Origin: Phoronis pallida
Taxonomy: Eukaryota; Phoronida; Phoronidae
NCBI GenBank assembly: GCA_028565715.1
Contig: JAOXYC010224015.1
Coordinates: forward strand, 1-10,862
Length of the DNA stretch: 10,862 bases
Reading direction: 5' to 3'
Shown here: in pieces, positions 6,286 to 10,862 of the stretch
Position numbering within the stretch: position 1 is the first letter of the stretch
How the letters are laid out: each line of letters starts with the position of its first letter
Program-made: the position numbers and the translations under genes
The notes under the pieces: generated by a model
The model's database searches: none
Told to the model about the DNA's origin: nothing
The model's input: the letters and a program-made list of their open reading frames with translations, nothing else

Positions 6286-9200
6286 GTTTGTATTTATTGA
6301 ATAATAAATTTTAATTAATATTTAAATCACTGCTAAGAAAACAATTAATTATAATGAAAAATAATATGAATTCTTGAGTCCGAAAAAATTTTAATGTTTG
6401 TATTATTGTGTGATACCTCATAAAGAATGCACAATTATTTTTTTGGACAAGTTTATCTTTAAAAAGTATTATATGATTTTAAATTTGAAAAACTGCTATT
6501 TTTGTTTTCTAAATTGTTGCAGTGTCTTATTGCAGTTAAGTTTTGAAAATTACATTGTTACCCTTACTAATATTCCAGCAGAAATTGAGCTTTTAAAGTT
6601 GGTTCGCAAATAATCATATTTTCGTTTTCATGAATCAACTAAAATTTAACTTTCAGAGAAAATTGATGAAATAAATAGTTCATACCCTGATTTGACTCTT
6701 CTGAAATTTTGATCATTGACACTAGACTGCATACAGATGTGCTCTGTCAATAATGTATATTGTTTTAAGAGCTATTGAAACATCCAATTTTAATGTTTTA
6801 TAATTTAGAGGAAAGACAGAAAAATTCTGAACCCTCAGCTGGGAATCGAACCCAGATTCTTTAGGCCAGACATGTGTTCTACCAACCACATTCGATTCCT
6901 AGTCGAACTTCCACTTTTTTTTGTCTTCTTTGATCTGTTTTGGCCAGTAGACATCACAATTCAGTTTATTTAGTTAAAAGTTCTCATTTACGTGGTTTAT
7001 GTGTGATCCAATCACTACATCTCTTGTTTTATTGCAGAATATGGAACAGCAAAATGCACTGTGTAACCACGGTCTGATACAAGCGCTTGTTCCATTGCTC
7101 ATGTGTGATATTGCGCGGGTACAACTACCCACAGTGAACTGTCTCACGGCACTTTGCTACCAGAATACACATGCAGCGCTCAATATTGCTACAGGTAAGA
7201 GTGTTTCTGAAACGTGATTTTGTAAATTTTTTGGAATATGGTCAGATTCAGTCCTTCGTACCATTGCTAACATATGGTATTGTCTGGCTTCAACTACCCA
7301 TATTAAACTGTCTCAAAGAACTTTGCCAGAATACAAATGCTACACTCAATATTGCTGCAATTCATATTCACAGTTACTCACCAAACTGAGTAATGTTATT
7401 TTTTGCCATCGAAAGTAGTGTGTTTCTTGTAGTAGGAAAAAATTCCCTACAGTGCTTTGAAATCAGAAGCGAAGACTTAGTTTCTTTTGGTGGGTTTTAT
7501 AATTAAAGTCACCATAGCTGATGCAATAGTATGCTTTTTTAGTACGGATTTAAATTGTGAAGCTGCCTGTACTTTACAGCCTGTAACACAGAGGAAGAGA
7601 TGGTACCACAACTATTAGTGAAACTCCTAGCCAGGGACAAACCAGTTGACATGCAGGTGGCTACTGCTAAATGGTCAGTGATCTTACTACATTTTATTTG
7701 AACAATAAAAATCTCAGAAATCTGTAAGCAAAATAGCCAACACCAAAAAAATAAGTGGAATGTTCCTAGCACAGAAATGTCTACACTAAATGAAATCCAA
7801 ATGCAGAAATAAGTTCTAATTATAAAGTTAACACAACATAATTGATTGCAGGATTATCAGATCACGACATCCAAATATTTCGGAACTACAAAAAAGTCTG
7901 ATTGAAGATTGTTGGCAATCAATCAAGCCGTGTTTTTAATTAGACTTGCATGCATGAGGGACTGTTGCCCCAATACAAGAAATAACTCCATCTAATATTT
8001 GCTGTCAGATTTTTCATTCAGTTCTGGATTATTAATTTTTGTAGAACTATTTCATTGAGTCAAAAAATAACCTTGATAGTAATCGTGAATTAATTGACAT
8101 TTAGTTAATCAGTGGTGTTTTCATATAATTTCAGTTTAACATACTTGTGCAGGGCTGGGGCATTAGATCCATCAGACCCAATTATATCATTAAAGGTACA
8201 GTACATAACATTTTTATTGCCATCATAGTCAGATTTTTAGTATTCACACTATTTATTATTCATTATAGTCGGATATTGTTTCAGAAATTATTTGCATATC
8301 AGCCCCTTAAGAGTATTGTTTCTAAACTAATTCATTTTCAAACAACATTAGTCATTGTCTAATTTTAAAGGGATAATTAAAATACTGGCTTGAGATCTTT
8401 TTATTCAAACTCTGCGCAACAATTTATGACTCGGTACCTTTGGCACATCCTTGTTGTATCAAATAAGATCATTTTCATATGCTAGTAATTAAATCTGTTC
8501 CACTTGAATTTTACCTTCGTTGGAATTCCAGTGGAACAGATTTAATTACTAACTAGCATATTGTAGTTTTCTGGATGGATAAAGATTTACATTTTACGAT
8601 AATTGTCCTTTTTGTTTTCAGACGTTACACACACTAGTCAGAATGTGCAAGAAAGACCGACCAGTATCTGAGCGGATAGAGGGCGCTGAACTCATCGCCT
8701 ACTTGACGGAGGTGGACGTCCACTTACAAGAGATCGCGAGTTACTCAGATCACCTCATCCTGATATTAGCGGACTATTTCAAGATTGATGAACGACAGAT
8801 TGACATGCACCAGGCGGCGCTGTTGGCATTTGCGTCGTTAGCCGCAAATGATGAGGATATAAGGAAGAAGGTTGCTATCTACATTATTTTTCAGTTAAAT
8901 TACTCTCATTTTGTGTAGAACTGATAAATTACGATATATTTCTTTTGAGAAATGTTCAAAATAATGTCAAAAAATATTGATTTGTGAAGTTGTATGAACA
9001 TTAAATAATGTATACGAGATTCAATACAGCCAGTAATGCAGCATTTTATTGAAAGCAATTTTATTACACGACATCATTGATATTAGACTTTTTTCTGAGT
9101 AACTCGCTTTCCTTGTCCTGACTTTCCATGGATCTTGCATGTGCAACTTGTGAATCTAAGAACACATATTTACTAGATTCAATTACTAGATTCAGAATAA

Positions 9201-10737
9201 GAATTATAGTTGTGTGATATATTTTGTTTTGACTTTCATTGTCCAGATAATTGAGACAGAGAATCTTATGGACCACATCATTGCTGGTCTATCCGAGTCA
9301 TCATCCAAAGTTCAGCTTGCATCAGTAAGGTGTCTCCACAGTCTGTCACGCTCAGTTCAACAGTTACGGACGAGCTTCCAAGATCACACGGTCTGGAAAC
9401 CCCTCATGAAGGTAGAACTACTGATTTTGAATATCTCAGTTTTTGATCAATACCTAAATTCCTATTCATTTTTCTGCAATGTTTTAAACAAGCTACTTTG
9501 CTCAACTTGTCACCTTTGGGATAATCTTAAAGGGACAGGCAACAATCTTTCTGGTCAAGAAATTGTGACTATTTTAACGGTTACGCTCGTAGCTCAGTGG
9601 CAAGTGTCCCGGCCTTTTAACAAAAAGGTTGTGGGTTTGCGCCCTGGGTTGCATTGCACTGAGTGTTTCCTACTGGGCTAATAGGATAGGATGGCATTGT
9701 GAGTGTTTAGCAAAAGGTTGTGCGATTCTTTCGAGAATACCGCTTGCCTGCTGTATGCTCCCCGGGGAGTTGAAATTGTACATGAGTGAACAGATCCGCA
9801 GCCTGGGTAATGATAAAGAACATCCACAAATATTTATCTGTCCCTTCAATTGAAGGTGGCCTGTACTTTAATCAGATATTAATAAATGCAAAACCATAAT
9901 ATAAAATGAAAATTTGGATAATTTGACATTTTGTGTTTATCTGTGGTGATTTTTTCTCTGTAGTCAAATTTGAGACATCCTATTTTGAATTGATAATAAA
10001 ACTAAAAAACATGGAAATTATTTAGACATTAACCAATGGGCCTATTATGTGTGATTTTTAAAAATAAATTTTGGTAATGTTTCTTCTCAGATTCTGCACA
10101 GTGCTCCCGATGACGTACTCACCGTTGCCTCCTCTACACTATGTAATCTTCTCCTAGAGTTCTCTCCCAGCAAAGAGGTTTGTTAAATACTTTTGGTTGG
10201 CCTAAGTTTGCATTTCTTTTCATGCAGCCTATTACAAGTGCTCATGACTTTGCATCCATCTACAAGGTTGAAATACTTGTTTAAATCCTCAACAAATTTA
10301 AGCTGAGGTATTGAAATCAGTAAAATTAAAACATAACTCAAAAAATGTATGACATGTACAATTCCTTTAGATAAAGCATCAGTCTTAAGTTAATAGAAAT
10401 AAATGTATCGTTTTACTGGCCTAAAGTCAGTGATAACTTTGAAAAGTCAAGAAAAATTAGGAAATCGACTGAGAATCATCGACGAACCTAGGTCTTCTGT
10501 TGTCGTGGGACTGTGATGCACCTTTTCGCAGAAGGATTTTTTGCTGAAAGCATTTAGTTTGATTCCCAGTCGAGTTCCAAAATTTCCTGTCTTTTCAAAC
10601 ATTATTCGTATTTGTAATTTATATTTCTTATGTTGCCTTTGCAGCCAATTCTAGAGCTTGGTGGTATTGACCTACTTGTTGATTTGACGAAACGAGAGAA
10701 TGGTGCGTTGAGGCTCAACGGTATCTGGGCACTCATG
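6193..10737 (+). CDS. ARMC8: ARMC8, armadillo-repeat subunit of the CTLH/GID ubiquitin ligase (middle eight exons, both ends missing)
   Basis: Plus-strand exons 6193-6285, 7038-7194, 7580-7673, 8135-8195, 8622-8870, 9247-9411, 10091-10177 and 10645-10737 total 999 nt, or 333 residues in one frame. Recalled comparison with vertebrate ARMC8 is close throughout and nearly identical in places, for example [19 protein letters not shown] followed by [23 protein letters not shown], and NGIWALM. The coverage corresponds to about residues 145-490 of some 670. ARMC8 (yeast Gid5/Vid28) is an ARM-repeat scaffold in the CTLH/GID E3 ligase that docks the substrate receptor GID4 onto the RanBP9/GID8/MAEA/RMND5 core; it acts in nucleus and cytoplasm. 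The early ARM repeats are more diverged than the C-terminal ones. The upstream exons are not in the window, and the downstream ones lie beyond its right edge. Confidence 0.97.
6286..7037 (+). other. ARMC8 intron (752 bp) holding one small inverted-repeat element
   Basis: The intron is very AT-rich from 6286 to about 6800, where I see nothing coding. It then carries the tRNA-T-arm-bearing element at 6811-6930 before the acceptor of the next exon. Confidence 0.6.
6811..6930. mobile_element. ~120-bp inverted-repeat element with a perfect tRNA T-arm motif (copy 1)
   Basis: The left end (GAAAGACAGAAAAATTCTGA) and the reverse complement of the right end (AAGAAGACAAAAAAAAGTGG) run in parallel, and further in both carry GGAATCGAA. 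At 6839-6855 the minus strand reads CTGGGTTCGATTCCCAG, a perfect 5-bp stem with a 7-nt T-loop-type sequence. Minus-strand GTGGTTGGTAGAAC upstream resembles a D-arm/A-box. It could be a tRNA-derived SINE or a MITE with tRNA-like ends. A related copy lies at about 10444-10595. Confidence 0.6.
7038..7194 (+). CDS. ARMC8: ARMC8 exon (second in window)
   Basis: The exon is 157 nt, phase 0 in and phase 1 out (acceptor TTTTATTGCAG|AATA, donor CTACAG|GTAAGA). It encodes [20 protein letters not shown] and then an ARM repeat ([14 protein letters not shown]...ALNIAT). NHG and the spacing to the preceding HCC match vertebrate ARMC8 exactly in length. A diverged tandem copy begins immediately after its donor. 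Confidence 0.92.
7205..7389 (+). pseudogene. Decayed tandem copy of the preceding ARMC8 exon
   Basis: This stretch encodes [20 protein letters not shown] then [20 protein letters not shown], clearly a paralogous copy of the exon at 7038-7194. One codon (Tyr after LC) is cleanly missing. The frame is open to a stop at 7387-7389, but the copy has no AG acceptor at its start, and the donor is destroyed: GCTGCAATTC stands where the exon has GCTACAGGTAAG. Read-through from the functional exon is out of frame and hits TGA. I infer a duplicated exon that is no longer spliced, rather than an alternative exon. Confidence 0.8.
7580..7673 (+). CDS. ARMC8: ARMC8 exon (third in window)
   Basis: The exon is 94 nt, phase 1 in and phase 2 out (acceptor ACTTTACAG|CCTG, donor AAATG|GTCAGT). 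It encodes [20 protein letters not shown] then [11 protein letters not shown]. This matches the vertebrate segment in which a Leu-rich helix is followed by (Q/A)RDKP(I/V)xMQ and the SAKCLTY junction. Confidence 0.93.
7674..8134 (+). other. ARMC8 intron (461 bp), nothing recognised
   Basis: The intron runs from donor GTCAGT to acceptor ATTTCAG. I see AT-rich sequence without repeats, RNA genes or coding similarity; minus-strand open frames here are antisense shadows. Confidence 0.55.
8135..8195 (+). CDS. ARMC8: ARMC8 small exon (fourth in window)
   Basis: The exon is 61 nt, phase 2 in and phase 0 out (acceptor ATAATTTCAG|TTTA, donor TTAAAG|GTACAG). It encodes (C)[20 protein letters not shown], matching CLTYxCRAGA of vertebrate ARMC8. 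It is too short to be found by length alone; phase and sequence identify it. Confidence 0.93.
8477..8561. repeat. Fold-back hairpin, ~34-bp arms with a 4-nt bulge
   Basis: The left arm 8477-8510 (ATATGCTAGTAATTAAATCTGTTCCAC...) pairs with the right arm 8524-8561. There is one mismatch and an extra four bases (the right arm has the equivalent of CTAGTTAGTAATT), leaving a 13-nt loop. It lies in the 426-bp ARMC8 intron 8196-8621, which is otherwise featureless, about 60 bp before the acceptor. Confidence 0.85.
8622..8870 (+). CDS. ARMC8: ARMC8 exon (fifth in window)
   Basis: The exon is 249 nt, phase 0 at both ends (acceptor TTTGTTTTCAG|ACGT, donor AAG|GTTGCT). It encodes [45 protein letters not shown] and NDEDIRKK, each matching vertebrate ARMC8. 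Between DYFK and QAAL there are about 9 residues where I recall about 25 in human ARMC8, so an inter-repeat loop is shorter here. The frame runs through without a gap. Confidence 0.96.
8871..9246 (+). other. ARMC8 intron (376 bp), nothing recognised
   Basis: The intron runs from donor GTTGCT to acceptor GTCCAG. A short repeated phrase (ACTAGATTCA at about 9172 and 9186) is present, but I see no defined element. Confidence 0.55.
9247..9411 (+). CDS. ARMC8: ARMC8 exon (sixth in window)
   Basis: The exon is 165 nt, phase 0 at both ends (acceptor CATTGTCCAG|ATAA, donor ATGAAG|GTAGAA). It encodes [20 protein letters not shown], then [20 protein letters not shown] and VWKPLMK. It is the most conserved ARMC8 block in the window, nearly identical to the vertebrate protein. 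Open codons before 9247 and after 9411 are intron. Confidence 0.97.
9527..9850 (+). mobile_element. SINE-like element with tRNA-derived head and short inverted ends
   Basis: At 9590-9600 TAGCTCAGTGG is an A-box, and at 9634-9644 GGTTTGCGCCC is a degenerate B-box, together forming a tRNA-like unit of about 70 nt. A GC-richer body follows, with TATGCTCCCCGGGGAGTTGA and CCTGGGTAATGAT near 9755-9812. The unit is bracketed by AAGGGACAG (9530-9538) and its complement CTGTCCCTT (9838-9846), next to a 14-bp palindrome CCTTCAATTGAAGG. It lies in the 679-bp ARMC8 intron 9412-10090; the rest of that intron is AT-rich and featureless. Confidence 0.65.
10091..10177 (+). CDS. ARMC8: ARMC8 exon (seventh in window)
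   Basis: The exon is 87 nt, phase 0 at both ends (acceptor TTTCTTCTCAG|ATTC, donor AAAGAG|GTTTGT). It encodes [20 protein letters not shown] followed by LLEFSPSKE, matching the vertebrate block NAPDEILVVASSxLCNLLLE. Confidence 0.96.
10444..10595. mobile_element. ~150-bp inverted-repeat element related to the one at 6811-6930 (copy 2)
   Basis: The left end (AAGTCAAGAAAAATTAGGAA then TCGACTGAGAATCA) mirrors the right end, whose reverse complement reads AAAAGACAGGAAATTTTGGA then CTCGACTGGGAATCAAAC. The same order of a poly-A-rich tip, TCGACTGGGAATC and CGAAC occurs in copy 1. The interiors differ. It occupies the 467-bp ARMC8 intron 10178-10644, whose remainder shows nothing recognisable. Confidence 0.6.
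10645..10737 (+). CDS. ARMC8: ARMC8 exon (eighth, last in window)
   Basis: The exon is 93 nt, phase 0 at both ends (acceptor TTGCCTTTGCAG|CCAA, donor CTCATG|GTGAGT). It encodes [19 protein letters not shown] and [12 protein letters not shown], matching PILESGAVELL...LRVNGIWALM in vertebrates. The next family residues (NMAF...) must lie beyond the right edge. Confidence 0.96.
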
Positions 10738-10740
10738 GTG

Positions 10741-10862
10741 AGTAGTAGTAGTAGTAATACGTTTATTCATCTGATTTATCAACAAAATAATACAACATAG
10801 TCTATAATTTGGGAGACTCCTGAAGGACTATAAAATCCGCTTTTGCAGGAGCCACCCTTAAT
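10741..10862 (-). mobile_element. Probable 3' end of a minus-strand non-LTR retrotransposon with a triplet tail
   Basis: The plus strand begins with (AGT)n at 10741-10756, directly after the ARMC8 donor, followed by ATACGTTTATTCATCTG. On the minus strand this reads as an element ending ...CAGATGAATAAACGTATT and an (ACT)n tail. A 3' terminus with AATAAA-like sequence plus a microsatellite tail is typical of several invertebrate non-LTR families. The element body continues past the right edge, so the family cannot be assigned. Confidence 0.45.

Noticed and set aside
6398-6613. 71-codon plus-strand open frame in an ARMC8 intron
   Set aside because: It has AT-rich low-complexity composition, no similarity, and no splice signals tying it to ARMC8.
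9580-9650. A genuine tRNA gene
   Set aside because: The anticodon stem is irregular, the B-box departs from GGTTCRANNCC, and the sequence continues into a SINE-like body.
9214-9681. 155-codon plus-strand open frame as one coding unit
   Set aside because: Only 9247-9411 is ARMC8. The 5' part is the acceptor tract and the 3' part runs through intron into the SINE.

Overview
The window is nuclear DNA from an animal, most likely a marine invertebrate. Genes are split by many short (0.2-0.8 kb) AT-rich GT-AG introns, and those introns are full of short non-autonomous repeats (tRNA-derived SINEs, MITE-like inverted-repeat elements, fold-back hairpins). The sequence does not let me name the phylum. 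No bacterial, organellar or viral gene is visible.

Left half, minus strand (about 5608 down to 1): one eight-exon gene for a 12-TM major-facilitator transporter of the SLC16 / monocarboxylate-transporter type. The exons are 5608-5245, 4813-4670, 4317-4117, 3351-2278, 2027-1944, 1633-1460, 802-674 and 235 to beyond the left edge. All seven junctions are phase 1 and join into about 801 residues with no stop. The stop codon lies outside the window. The loop between TM6 and TM7 is very large (about 320 residues) and sits in one 1074-nt exon. Several residues that define proton-coupled MCTs are replaced, so the substrate is unknown.

Right half, plus strand (6193 to 10737): eight consecutive internal exons of ARMC8, the armadillo-repeat subunit (Gid5/Vid28 orthologue) of the CTLH/GID E3 ubiquitin ligase. 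They are 6193-6285, 7038-7194, 7580-7673, 8135-8195, 8622-8870, 9247-9411, 10091-10177 and 10645-10737. Together they encode 333 residues in phase, about the middle half of the protein. Exons for roughly 145 N-terminal residues and for the C-terminus are absent. Only 584 bp separate the transporter start codon from the first ARMC8 exon, and I find no ARMC8 N-terminal exon there or elsewhere in the window. The simplest reading is that the transporter is nested, on the opposite strand, inside an ARMC8 intron whose upstream exons lie left of the window.

Both genes carry partial tandem duplications of their own exons. The 3' part of transporter exon 1, with its splice donor, is repeated downstream. 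ARMC8 exon 2 of the window has a diverged copy immediately after it that is still open in frame but lacks splice sites. The introns also hold a ~404-bp MITE with internal tandem repeats, two related ~120-150-bp elements whose inverted ends resemble a tRNA T-arm, two tRNA-derived SINE-like elements, two strong hairpins, and the probable 3' end of a retrotransposon next to the last ARMC8 donor. The two genes show no evident functional link.
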